Shown: positions 8,389-18,750 of the stretch, piece by piece
How positions within the stretch are numbered: position 1 is the stretch's first letter
Layout: each line of letters starts with the position of its first letter
Assembly (NCBI RefSeq): GCF_018130145.1
Contig: NZ_JAFCMB010000003.1
Span: 372,001 to 436,000, forward strand
Direction: 5' to 3'
From: Bradyrhizobium sp. AUGA SZCCT0176
GTDB taxonomy: Bacteria; Pseudomonadota; Alphaproteobacteria; Rhizobiales; Xanthobacteraceae
DNA length: 64,000 bases
Position numbers and translations under genes: made by a program
Notes under the pieces: generated by a model
What the model was told of the DNA's origin: nothing
Seen by the model: only the letters and a program-made list of their open reading frames with translations
The model's database searches: none

Positions 8389-8513
8389 GTCGTCCCGGCC
8401 TTGAGCCGGGACCCATACGCCGCGGCTCCCGTTGTAGGAAAAGGAAGATAACGACTGGCGTGTAACCCAACTATCGCCTGTGGTTATGGGTCCCGGGTCA
8501 AGCCCGGGACGAC
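8389..8513. repeat. Intergenic repeat, family A (copy 3)
   Basis: GTCGTCCCGGCCTTGAGCCG ... GGGACCCATACGCCGCGGC ... TATGGGTCCCGGG ... CCCGGGACGAC. A partial extra end (GGCTCAAGCCCGGGACGGC) follows at about 8524-8542. Confidence 0.88.
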
Positions 8514-8570
8514 AGTTTGTTGTGGCTCAAGCCCGGGACGGCTTTATTTGTGGTTCACACCACACCACCC

Positions 8571-9386
8571 TCACTCGCTCCCCCCATCGATCTGCCGCCC
8601 CATCAGCGCGATCGCCTTCTGATAAACCCCCGCTGCGTTCCAGGCCTGGATGGCGGCGAAGTTGGGTTCGCCGGGCTGGTAGCCGGCGCCGGCGCGCCAG
8701 CCATGGGCTTTGAGGAAATTCGCGGCCGAGCTCAGCGCGTTGGCGGAGTTCTCGAGATTACCGGTGCCGTAGGCCAAAATGGCTTTTGGCATGAACTGGG
8801 TCTGGCCGACTTCGCCGTGCATGGAGCCGCGCTGGTTCGGCGACAGCACGCCGCGATCGATCAATTGCAACGCCGCGTAAAGGTGCTCGGTGAAATAGGC
8901 GGTGCGCCGGCAGTCATAGGCCAGCGTCGTGATCGAGGAGAGCATGTTCTGGTTGCCGCGCACGGCGCCGAAGCCGGTTTCCATGCCCCAGATCGCGAGC
9001 AGCGGCCCCGGCGGCACGCCGTAACGCTGCTGGATGGAAGAAAACAGCGCGGCCTGCGAATTCTTCAACTGACGCCCCTTGGCGACGATCGCGTTGGCGC
9101 CACGCTTGGCGAGAAACTGATCGAGCGACAGCTGAAAGCTGCGCTGGCCGCGGTCGGCATTGATGGTCGCCTGCGCGTAATTCGTCGCCATCATGGCCTG
9201 GACGGTCGCGGCGCTGATGCCCTTGGCCCGCGCTTCGCCGGCGAACGACTGCTTCCAGGCGTCGAAGCCGGCGGCCGAGTTGCCGCATTGCGCGGCATAT
9301 CCTTGCGACAAGGATGTGAGGAAAACGGCAAGAACAAGGGAGCAGAAGGCAAAGGCATGGCGAAAGAAGTGCATGGGGGAAACCAT
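8571..9386 (-). CDS. Lytic murein transglycosylase (MltB-type), copy 2
   Basis: 271 residues from ATG 9386; an alternative ATG lies four codons in (9374). Neither has a strong ribosome site. The signal peptide (MHFFRHAFAFCSLVLAVFL, then TSLSQGYAA) fits both. Catalytic Glu E136 in IWGMETGFG; GEVGQTQFMPKAILAYGTG is the downstream signature. Similar overall to the gene at 7515-8321 but clearly diverged, so an old duplication. It is divergent from the OmpA-type gene starting at 9504, with about 117 bases for two promoters. Confidence 0.9.
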   Translation of the reverse strand: MVSPMHFFRHAFAFCSLVLAVFLTSLSQGYAAQCGNSAAGFDAWKQSFAGEARAKGISAATVQAMMATNYAQATINADRGQRSFQLSLDQFLAKRGANAIVAKGRQLKNSQAALFSSIQQRYGVPPGPLLAIWGMETGFGAVRGNQNMLSSITTLAYDCRRTAYFTEHLYAALQLIDRGVLSPNQRGSMHGEVGQTQFMPKAILAYGTGNLENSANALSSAANFLKAHGWRAGAGYQPGEPNFAAIQAWNAAGVYQKAIALMGRQIDGGSE

Positions 9387-9503
9387 CTTCAGTGTGGGTG
9401 CCGGAATATCAGGTCTGCTTCTAGCACGTCTGCCGCCGCGCTTCGAGCGTTGCGGCAAGGCCGCTTGGCCGGTATCTTTCCTAAAAATGCAGAGATTTTC
9501 CGA

Positions 9504-10445
9504 ATGGCCCTTCCCCACGCGATCATCAAGCCGCTCCTCGTTTTGCTCGCCCTTTCGCTCATCCCGGCCGCGGCCCTGGCGCAGACCCGCGATGTCGTGG
9601 GCTCGAAGGATTTTCCCGGCATCGGCCGTTTCGCCGGCAGCGTGATCTCAGGACATCAGGTGAAGAATTTCGATGTCGCGCGGATGCAGGCAGCCGTCTT
9701 CAAGGACGGCAAGCCATCGGATACGCCGCGCCTCGAAGGCCGCATCACCCGCATCGCCTATCGCACCAGTCCCGGCCCCTCGATCACGGAGGTATCACGG
9801 AATTTCGAGACCCAGCTGACAAAGGCCGGATTCGAGACGCTGCTGAGCTGCGACACCGAAGCCTGCGGCGGCATTCCCTTCACCGAGGCGATCGAGGCGC
9901 TGCCGATCCCGCAGATGTGGGTGGACGGCTTCAACTACCATTACTTTTCGGCGCGCAAGAGCGAGAACGGACGCGAGATTTATGCCAGCGTCATCGTCAG
10001 CGAGAACAACCGCGATATCTACGCACAGCTCACGATCGCCGAACTGGGCGCGATCGAGAACAAGATGGTGGATGCCACCGTCATGGAGAAGGGCCTGCGC
10101 GAGACCGGCCGCGTCGCGCTCTACGGCATCTACTTCGACACCGACAAGGCGATCATCCGGCCCGAAAGCCGCCCCACCCTCGAACAGATCGCAAAGCTGC
10201 TGGCCTCGCAGGTCGCGCTCAGCGTCTTCATCGTCGGCCACACCGACAGCCAGGGCCCCTACACCTACAACCTCGACCTCTCGCGCCGCCGCGCCGAAGC
10301 GATCGCCGAGGAGCTGGTGAAGAATTACCACATCGGTGCGCCGCGGCTGCGCACGGCCGGGGTCGCGCATCTGTCGCCGGTGGGGTCGAATGCGAGTGAG
10401 GCAGGACGGGCGTTGAACAGGCGGGTGGAGTTGGTGGCGCCGTGA
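9504..10445 (+). CDS. Exported OmpA-C domain protein with DUF4892-like N-terminal half
   Basis: 313 residues from ATG 9504; the open frame extends far upstream across the divergent transglycosylase and is not used. Signal peptide MALPHAIIKPLLVLLALSL...ALAQ. Residues about 25-200 (GSKDFPGIGRFAGSVISGHQ) resemble the DUF4892 module often paired with OmpA domains. The C-terminal OmpA domain has YFDTDKAIIRPES, GHTDSQGPYTYNLDLSRRRA and ALNRRVEL, the peptidoglycan-binding signature. Probable periplasmic or outer-membrane protein tethered to the wall, in keeping with the wall enzymes beside it. Confidence 0.85.
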   Translation: MALPHAIIKPLLVLLALSLIPAAALAQTRDVVGSKDFPGIGRFAGSVISGHQVKNFDVARMQAAVFKDGKPSDTPRLEGRITRIAYRTSPGPSITEVSRNFETQLTKAGFETLLSCDTEACGGIPFTEAIEALPIPQMWVDGFNYHYFSARKSENGREIYASVIVSENNRDIYAQLTIAELGAIENKMVDATVMEKGLRETGRVALYGIYFDTDKAIIRPESRPTLEQIAKLLASQVALSVFIVGHTDSQGPYTYNLDLSRRRAEAIAEELVKNYHIGAPRLRTAGVAHLSPVGSNASEAGRALNRRVELVAP

Positions 10446-10516
10446 GGGGTTTAGGGTGCGTGCTGCGCGTAACTGTTGTCACCTTCAGTTCGACCGCAAC
10501 GATAGCGCAGTTGCAT

Positions 10517-11254
10517 TTAAAGCGTGGGACGAGGTTCAGAATTTAGTTTCCGAGCTGGATATTCGTCCCAAGTCCGCCCGTCCAAGACTCTACCCGTTTT
10601 CTTCTTATTTACGCCGCCCCACTGCTTAAAATGGAAGGCAACGTTTGCCGCATTGCATTGATCTCTAATTGACCTGACCCATTCGGCATTCATCGGGCGC
10701 GCACCCGGGCCACTTTCGCCTCCAGCGATAGCCCAATCAATGTCTTCGAGATTCAAGCTATCGAGCGGGCCAAGTAGCGGCTCTAAACTCAAAAACTTGA
10801 CCACGGCATCCGTGCGACGGAGAGAATCAATGCGCCATTCAAATTCTTCATTCTCAACACTTACGCCGAGCCATACATTGCTGGGCCAGACTAACTCAGA
10901 CGAGAACGATTCAACTCGTTCAGCTCTTTTTGTAAGTACTTGATAAGTATGCTGCGGAGTGGAAGCCATCGTGCTGAAGACTTCACGGATGAACTCTAAC
11001 GGCACATCATCATGGAAGAGATCCGACATGGAGTTTACGAAGATAGTCTTTCCCCGCTTCCATGTCTTCGGTAGCTGAAGGGCCTTTCGATCGAGCACGA
11101 TTTTGCCATTCCACTTTGCGCGACCGCCGCTAATCCGGGTAAACGAAGCAACGCCCTGATCCGTTACTGAGCTTGCGCCATTGCTCCAACCTCTACCTTT
11201 GCGTGCGTATGTTGGAGCATACCTACAGTCAGACTTTAATCCCAATTGGAACAT
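10517..11254 (-). pseudogene. N-terminally truncated DUF5131 (phage Gp37/Gp68-like, three-Cys-motif) protein
   Basis: The retained part is well conserved for the family: TIFVNSMSDLFHDDVP, QHTYQVLTKRAERV, NVWLGVSVENEE, FLSLEPLLGPL, IAGGESGPGARPM, FHFKQWGGVNKKK. Normal members begin with a WTDATWNPVTGC...CYAE segment carrying three cysteines; this is absent. Upstream the frame runs into unrelated sequence and then the DUF817 gene, and no other frame restores the motif. The internal ATG at 11254 is only a possible start. Base composition is visibly richer in A/T than the flanks, suggesting acquired DNA. Probably a non-functional remnant. Confidence 0.72.
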
Positions 11255-11309
11255 AACATGAACAATTTCAAATTGCAAGTTTAGGCAGTGTTGCGCCGCG
11301 ACGTCGACG

Positions 11310-12248
11310 TCAGGCGGATACCTTTGCAGCCGCGCCAGCCGGGCGTGAGCCAACCTTGCTTCGCGCGGCACCCATCGCTCGCGGCGCATTGATCAAACTC
11401 ACTAGCGTGTAGCTGATGATCAGCAGCAAAAACCAAGAGCCGAGCTTGTCGATGGAGACTATCGACCAGCCGTGCCGCTGCGACGGATAGAGCCAGATTT
11501 TCGTAAAGGTCCCGATGTTCTCCGACAGCCAGATGAACACGGACACCAGCAAAAGGCCGAGCAGCAGCGGCATCGCGCGGCGCTCGTGCCAGACCCTGAA
11601 ATGGATCGTGGTGCGGCCGAACAGCCACGCTGATACTGCGAACAACAGCCAGCGCAGATCGACGATGAAATGATGGGTGAAGAAGTTGAGATAGGCAGCA
11701 ATGCTGAGCGCGACCAAGCTGCGCCGCCGCGGGTGGTTCGAGGAGGCGAAATCGAACAGCCGCCAAGCGCGGCAGAGATAGCTGCCGATGCAGGAATACA
11801 TGAAGCCGGTAAACAGCGGTACGCCGCCGATGCGGAAGAAGCTCGCCTCCGGGTAAATCCAGGAGCCCACGGAAGTCTTGAAGACCTCCATCGCGGTGCC
11901 GACCACGTGATAGATCAAGATGATCTTAGCCTCCAGCCGGCCCGCGAACAGCCCGATCTGGACGGCGATCATGCACAGAAGCAGCAAGTCGTAACGTGGA
12001 ACTGCCGCATCCGCCGGATAGTAGCGCCAAGTCGCGATCATCAGCGCCACCGCGACGCCACCGAACAGGCAAGCCCAGCCCTGCTTCAGGCCGAAGCGCA
12101 GGAATTCGTAAAACCATGTCGTCCACCGCCGCTGCGCCATCCACAGGCCAAGGCGCCGTTCGCCCGATATGAACGGCCGTAGGGGCGGCCAGATCGCCGC
12201 GGCGCTCGGCTCTGACGTATTGGGAGTTTGGTCAGGGGCGCGATGCAT
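11310..12248 (-). CDS. DUF817 family integral membrane protein
   Basis: 312 residues from ATG 12248; MAQRRWTTW, 36 codons in, is an alternative start. About eight hydrophobic helices. Conserved pieces include EVFKTSVGSWIYPE, PLFTGFMYSCIGSYLCRAW and FFTHHFIVDLRWLLF, which I recognise as DUF817 (B. subtilis YoaT-like). His/Asp residues within helices recall carotenoid-cyclase-like or desaturase-like membrane enzymes, but the function is not established. No operon partner. Confidence 0.78.
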   Translation of the reverse strand: MHRAPDQTPNTSEPSAAAIWPPLRPFISGERRLGLWMAQRRWTTWFYEFLRFGLKQGWACLFGGVAVALMIATWRYYPADAAVPRYDLLLLCMIAVQIGLFAGRLEAKIILIYHVVGTAMEVFKTSVGSWIYPEASFFRIGGVPLFTGFMYSCIGSYLCRAWRLFDFASSNHPRRRSLVALSIAAYLNFFTHHFIVDLRWLLFAVSAWLFGRTTIHFRVWHERRAMPLLLGLLLVSVFIWLSENIGTFTKIWLYPSQRHGWSIVSIDKLGSWFLLLIISYTLVSLINAPRAMGAARSKVGSRPAGAAAKVSA

Positions 12249-12377
12249 GCCGTCGACGGTGGCGGTGGAACGCGGTGCAAAGTTGGCAAATATTTGCGGA
12301 TTTCGCTCAGTTTGCGCGCCGTGTATGCGTCTCTCATTTTTCTTTGACACCGCCCCCCATATCGACCAAAAGCCCGC

Positions 12378-12614
12378 ATGGCCAAGAAACCCGGGACCAA
12401 TCCCAAAGGCGAGTTTGCCTTCTTCAATGTCGTCTATGAAGACGACTCGCAGCGCTCCAACCGGCGCGTGCCTGCCGAATTGCTCGGCGGGCTCGATGGC
12501 GACGAGCCGGCGCGCGCTTTCATCCTCGAGCAGGATCGTGAGATCGCCGAGAAATCCGGCCGCACGCCGCTGGAGATCAAGAGCATCAGCCGGGTTGGGG
12601 CGAAGAAGAAGTAG
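12378..12614 (+). CDS. Small conserved hypothetical protein (78 aa)
   Basis: Soluble, charged protein starting MAKKPGTNPKGEF and ending in a basic GAKKK tail. No signal peptide, membrane segment or known motif. A TTGACA-like sequence lies about 35 bases upstream of the ATG, and codon use matches neighbours, so it looks real. It resembles short proteins I recall from Bradyrhizobium without a function. Confidence 0.7.
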   Translation: MAKKPGTNPKGEFAFFNVVYEDDSQRSNRRVPAELLGGLDGDEPARAFILEQDREIAEKSGRTPLEIKSISRVGAKKK

Positions 12615-12620
12615 GGTTTT

Positions 12621-12708
12621 CGTCATGGCCGGGCTTGTCCCGGCCATCCACGTCTTTCTTGATATTGAAGCCAAGACGTGGATGCCCGGGACAAGCCCGG
12701 GCATGACG
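12621..12708. repeat. Intergenic repeat, family B (copy)
   Basis: CGTCATGGCCGGGCTTGTCC ... CATCCACGTCTTTCTTG ... CCAAGACGTGGATGCC ... GCCCGGGCATGACG. The next 150 bases (to about 12860) contain a further short repeat (CCGGCCCTCCCCCGCAAGCG) and no gene. Confidence 0.85.
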
Positions 12709-12862
12709 ATTGTGAATGCTGGACGATCCTCGCCCCCGTGACTCAGCGTGACTCGCGGAGGTACCCCCACCCCGGCCCTCCCCCGCAAGCGGGAGAGGGA
12801 GCGCACCGCCGGTGTGGAGGCAGTTTGATGCAAGGCGCGTGCAGGTGCGTGATCGCGGACCA

Positions 12863-12890
12863 AGCAAAAACGGCGGGCCTAGGCCCGCCG
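12863..12890 (-). terminator. Rho-independent terminator of rpoD
   Basis: Perfect self-complementary CGGCGGGCCTAGGCCCGCCG; on the minus strand it is followed by TTTTTGC. Located 50 bases beyond the rpoD stop. Confidence 0.85.
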
Positions 12891-12940
12891 CTTTCATTTG
12901 GATGGATGCCCGGGTCAAGCCCGAGCATGACAATCTGAAA

Positions 12941-15070
<2,130 letters not shown>

Positions 15071-15273
15071 TCATCAAGCTCCCGAAACGCGCTCATGCAG
15101 GATGCGGCCGCCGCACCTGCAATACGAAAAGTAAGTCACGACGCGGAAAGGGCGGCGCAGACTGTCGCCACCCCGAATCCCCGTTTCGCCGGTTATGTCT
15201 ACTAGCCGTAAGGCTCTTAAGCTTCGCTTAACCCTGTTTTTGCAGCCAAACCATGGGTTTGGCGAGTCTTTTA

Positions 15274-15293
15274 ACGGCTCCGGCACGAGCCGT
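15274..15293 (-). terminator. Hairpin between dnaG and rpoD (possible weak terminator or processing site)
   Basis: ACGGCTC / GAGCCGT stem with a six-base loop in the 250-base gap between the dnaG stop and the rpoD start. On the minus strand it is followed by TAAAAG, not a T-run, so termination would be partial at best. Confidence 0.4.
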
Positions 15294-15321
15294 CCGCATC
15301 ATTTTTTCATCTGACGCTTAA

Positions 15322-17358
15322 TCAGACGCTTTGCCGGAATCGGCCTGAAAGCTCGCCAAAACCCTCAATCAGGGCCTCGGTGCCGTCCAGCGACTCCAAA
15401 CGGGCGCTGACGTCCTTTAACCACGCCAGATTGGCCTCGCTGGACTCCTCGCCCAGGGCCAGCTCGGCATCCTTCTTTTCCCTAAGTAAGGCGTGTGTTT
15501 TCTGATGCAAGGCAACGAGTTGCTGCCAGGTGGAAAGAACGTCTTCCCGGGCGGCGCCGATCTGCACGCCCCATACCGCCCCGGTCGTGATCGCGCTGCC
15601 AACCCGTTGAAGTACTTGTGAAAATCCGCGCACTTCGAGATCGGCGCGCATTTTCTCGGCCTGTTCTTCGACATCGGGGGAATGGTGATGATCGCCGGCG
15701 AAGGCTGCAATAATACCGGCGCGGAGCTTGTTGGCCTCCGGATGGGCCAGTTCCAGGGCCGCCACCTCCTCCAGATGGTCGTGCAGCAGCCAAGGGTGGT
15801 TGATCAGGGATTGCAGAATCAGCGCCTCGCGGCGGGACATCGCGCTGCGCTGGCCGCGCATGATCGGGCTATTTGCAAGCTGGGGGCTCGCGGCCTGGTA
15901 GGGGCCGCGGTTGATGGTCTGGCTGGCGGAGTTCGCCTGCCCGCGGCCGCCATAGGGGGCCGCCCGGCCCGCCGGGCCCGGGGTGAAGGAGGCGCGGGAG
16001 GCAAAACGGCGGCCTGATTCGCCGGGTCGTCCTCCGCCGAAATTGCCGCCGCCGAAATTGCCGCGGCCATAGCCGCCGCGGCCGCTTTCGGGGGCAAAGG
16101 TGTTGCGAAGCCGCTCGGAGAGATCCTGGCGATAATAGCGCCGCACCACTTCGTCGCGGATGCCGTTACTGAGTTCGCCGATCCGCGCTTCCAGCGCCGC
16201 GCGCCGCTCCGGCGTTGCAAACGTGCCGCCTTCGATCTCGCGCGACCACACGATATCGGCGAGACCACGCGCCGCCGAAATCACTTCCTCGATCGCAGCG
16301 CGGCCGCCGGAGCGCGCGAGGTCGTCGGGGTCCTGTCCCTCGGGCAGCAGCGCAAAGCGCAGGCTCTTGCCGGGCTTGAGATGCGGCAGCGCGAGGTCCG
16401 CGGCGCGCCACGCCGCTTTCTTGCCGGCCTTGTCGCCGTCGAAACAAAGGATCGGCTCGTCCGCCATCTTCCACAGCAGCATCAGCTGGTTTTCGGTCAG
16501 CGCGGTGCCGAGCGGCGCGACGCTGGCTTTGAAGCCAGTGGTGACCATCGCGATGACGTCGACATAGCCTTCGACCACGATCAAGGACGCGCCGTCATGC
16601 GTGGCCTGCCGCGCGGTGGCGAGGTTGTAGAGATTGTCGCCCTTGTGAAACAGCGGGGTTTCCGGCGAATTCATGTATTTGGCGGGGACGTCCTTTTCCA
16701 GCGCCCGGCCGCCGAAGGCGATCACACGATTACGGACATCGGTGATGGGAAACATCACGCGGTCGCGGAATTTGTCGTACGGCACCGGAATGTCTTCGCC
16801 GCCGTTGAGCAGCCCCGCCTCGACCATGTCCTCGGTCGGGATGCCCTGCGCGCCCAGATATTCCTTCAGTGCAAAGCGTTCGCCGGGCGCATAACCAATG
16901 CGAAATTGCAGCTGCGTCGCCGGCGAAATCGCGCGGTCGGCAAGATAGCCGCGCGCCTTGGCGCCGCCCCGCGAAGCCAGCGTGTCGGCGAAGAATTTGG
17001 CGGCAAGCTCCATCACGTCATACATCGTCCTGCGGCGCTGCTCGTGCTTTGCCGCATCCGGCGTCACCGCCGGGAGCGCCATGCCGGCCATCGAGGCGAG
17101 GCGCTCGACGGCCTCGGTAAAACCGACGCCCTCGGTCTCCATCAAAAACGAGATGATGTCGCCATGCTTGCCGGAGGAGAAGTCGTGGTAAAAACCCTTC
17201 TGGTCGTTGACCGTAAAGGACGGCGACTTCTCCTGCTGGAACGGCGACAGCCCCTTCCACTCCCGCCCCGCCTTCTTCAGCTTGACGCGCCGCCCCACGA
17301 CTTCGGAGACCGGAAGCCGGGCGCGCAGTTCTTCGAGGAATTGGGGCGTAAAGCGCAT
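15322..17358 (-). CDS. dnaG: DNA primase DnaG
   Basis: 678 residues. I chose the ATG at 17358 (MRFTPQFLEELRARLPVSEV), the usual N-terminus; 17 upstream codons are open but atypical. The CHC2-type zinc module keeps its fold sequence (EKSPSFTVNDQKGFYHDFSS, GKHGD) but has lost the Cys/His zinc ligands. The TOPRIM core follows (VVEGYVDVIAMV, CFDGDKAGKKAAWRAADLA). A glycine-rich linker (about residues 405-470, GGYGRGNFGGGNFGGG) joins it to the helicase-binding C-domain. Makes RNA primers at the fork. Confidence 0.97.
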   Translation of the reverse strand: MRFTPQFLEELRARLPVSEVVGRRVKLKKAGREWKGLSPFQQEKSPSFTVNDQKGFYHDFSSGKHGDIISFLMETEGVGFTEAVERLASMAGMALPAVTPDAAKHEQRRRTMYDVMELAAKFFADTLASRGGAKARGYLADRAISPATQLQFRIGYAPGERFALKEYLGAQGIPTEDMVEAGLLNGGEDIPVPYDKFRDRVMFPITDVRNRVIAFGGRALEKDVPAKYMNSPETPLFHKGDNLYNLATARQATHDGASLIVVEGYVDVIAMVTTGFKASVAPLGTALTENQLMLLWKMADEPILCFDGDKAGKKAAWRAADLALPHLKPGKSLRFALLPEGQDPDDLARSGGRAAIEEVISAARGLADIVWSREIEGGTFATPERRAALEARIGELSNGIRDEVVRRYYRQDLSERLRNTFAPESGRGGYGRGNFGGGNFGGGRPGESGRRFASRASFTPGPAGRAAPYGGRGQANSASQTINRGPYQAASPQLANSPIMRGQRSAMSRREALILQSLINHPWLLHDHLEEVAALELAHPEANKLRAGIIAAFAGDHHHSPDVEEQAEKMRADLEVRGFSQVLQRVGSAITTGAVWGVQIGAAREDVLSTWQQLVALHQKTHALLREKKDAELALGEESSEANLAWLKDVSARLESLDGTEALIEGFGELSGRFRQSV

Positions 17359-17544
17359 GGGTGAATTGGGGCCTTGAGTCGCTGGTCCGGATTCTAGCAC
17401 GTTGGCCAACCGGCCATGGATATAGGGACGCGCCGGTAAAATACGAAGCTAATTGGCTTTCTCGCCGCTATTCACAGGCCCTGTTATCCCGGATGGCCCA
17501 GATGACATCTTGAACCCGGCCCGGTTCCACGCTTCCATGTCGCC

Positions 17545-18111
17545 ATGTTCACGACCTTCAGAGGCGGGCAAAGCGGGGCCTGGCAGGTGGTGTCGCAGGC
17601 CGCGGTCAAGGGCGCGGGGCTGTTGCGGGCGCCGGCGCTCTCCGTTGTCCAATCCCCCTCGATCGCGCTGCCGATCCTGCCCTCGCAGACCTCCTGGCGG
17701 CTCGCCGGGGTCGCGAGCCATGTGCGCTATACCGAGCGCGCCGAGAAGGAAAAGCTGGTGGCGGCGCAGGCCGGGCTCGGGCGCCCCGAAGCGACCTGCG
17801 CGGCGCTGATCCCGATCAAGAAGAGCGCCGCGTGGTGGGACCTGACGCAGGAAGAGCGGCGCGGGATTTTCGAGGACAAGTCGCAGCACATCGCCGCCAG
17901 CCTGAAATATCTCCCAGCGATCGCCCGCCAGCTCTATCACTGCCGCGACCTCGGCGAGCCCTTCGATTTCCTGACCTGGTTCGAATACGACCCGGCGAAT
18001 GCCGCGCTGTTCGATGAACTGGTCGCGACGCTGCGCGCGACCGAGGAATGGACGTATGTCGAGCGCGAGGTCGATGTGCGGCTGGAGCAGGAGCCGCTCG
18101 GGGCGGGGTAG
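17545..18111 (+). CDS. Chlorite dismutase-family heme protein, short (dimeric, Nitrobacter-type)
   Basis: 188 residues, matching the short lineage of chlorite dismutase-like proteins rather than the roughly 240-residue pentameric or HemQ types. The candidate proximal heme ligand is H115 (SQHIAAS), and the Arg 13 residues on, R128 (AIARQLYH), has the spacing of the catalytic His-Arg pair. WWDLTQEERRGIFEDKS and FDFLTWFEYDP are family landmarks. It may decompose chlorite to chloride and O2 or act in another heme reaction. There is no chlorate or nitrite oxidation gene nearby, so a physiological role is uncertain. No signal peptide. Confidence 0.85.
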   Translation: MFTTFRGGQSGAWQVVSQAAVKGAGLLRAPALSVVQSPSIALPILPSQTSWRLAGVASHVRYTERAEKEKLVAAQAGLGRPEATCAALIPIKKSAAWWDLTQEERRGIFEDKSQHIAASLKYLPAIARQLYHCRDLGEPFDFLTWFEYDPANAALFDELVATLRATEEWTYVEREVDVRLEQEPLGAG

Positions 18112-18125
18112 CCGTCCTCCATCCT

Positions 18126-18214
18126 CGTCATGGCCGGGCTTGACCCGGCCATCCACGTCTTCGGTCAACACGAAAAGACAGACGTGGATGCCCGGGACAA
18201 GCCCGGGCATGACG
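18126..18214. repeat. Intergenic repeat, family B (copy)
   Basis: CGTCATGGCCGGGCTTGACC ... CATCCACGTCTTCGG ... GACGTGGATGCCCGGG ... GCCCGGGCATGACG. It lies between two convergent genes, where its long hairpin could serve as a bidirectional transcription end. Confidence 0.88.
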
Positions 18215-18218
18215 GATT

Positions 18219-18617
18219 CTACTGCTCCAGAAACTTCCCCGAAGCGATGCGCGGCAGGCCGGTGACCGGCCAGTTGTAGACATACGTCCACGCCTCGCTC
18301 GCGCTGCCGTCGGCGAGCGTGACGTTCAGCATCTGCCTGACATATTCGGTCGGCGCCTGAAAGCCCGGGCCGCAGGCCTCGTACATGTCGAACTCGCCGA
18401 GCAACGCATCGCGGTCGCGCAGGCGATACAATTCGCCGGACACGATGTCATCAGACTCATTCGAGAGCACCAGCCCGGGATAGTGCTTGATGAGATAGAG
18501 CCGGCCGCGGCACGTGGCCTCGCCGATGAAATCGGCGCTGCGCGACAGCAGCTTCGCCATCGGATGGTCGAAGCCGCGCATCAGGGTGCCGTAGACGAAG
18601 AGACGGTCGGAGATCAT
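18219..18617 (-). CDS. Gamma-glutamylcyclotransferase-like (GGCT/AIG2) protein
   Basis: 132 residues from ATG 18617. RLFVYGTLMRGFDHPMA is the glycine-rich substrate loop (YGTL) of the family and GEFDMYEACG supplies the candidate catalytic acid. GGCT-fold enzymes release 5-oxoproline from gamma-glutamyl peptides; some family members have other substrates. A longer open frame upstream covers a family C repeat and is rejected. Confidence 0.82.
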   Translation of the reverse strand: MISDRLFVYGTLMRGFDHPMAKLLSRSADFIGEATCRGRLYLIKHYPGLVLSNESDDIVSGELYRLRDRDALLGEFDMYEACGPGFQAPTEYVRQMLNVTLADGSASEAWTYVYNWPVTGLPRIASGKFLEQ

Positions 18618-18630
18618 GGGCTGCTTATAA

Positions 18631-18738
18631 CCGTCATTCCGGGATGGTGCGCAAGCACCAGACCTCAGGTGCGCCAATTGCGCACCGGGGAATCTCGAGA
18701 TTCCGAGTTCGATGCTTGCGCATCGCCCCGGAATGACG
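18631..18738. repeat. Intergenic repeat, family C (copy 1)
   Basis: CCGTCATTCCGGGATGGTGC at the left, GCGCATCGCCCCGGAATGACGG at the right, inverted to each other, with an inner GGTGCGCCAATTGCGCACC. Other copies: 56114-56204 and 61341-61466. Confidence 0.82.
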
Positions 18739-18750
18739 GGGCGTCGACAA

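Noticed and set aside
8517..9503. Long plus-strand open frame upstream of the OmpA-type gene
   Set aside because: It is antisense to the well-supported transglycosylase gene, has no protein-like character, and the signal peptide begins only at 9504.
10517..11389. DUF5131 frame read from 11389 as an intact gene
   Set aside because: The first 45 codons come from the neighbouring gene and an unrelated AT-rich stretch, not from the family N-terminus.
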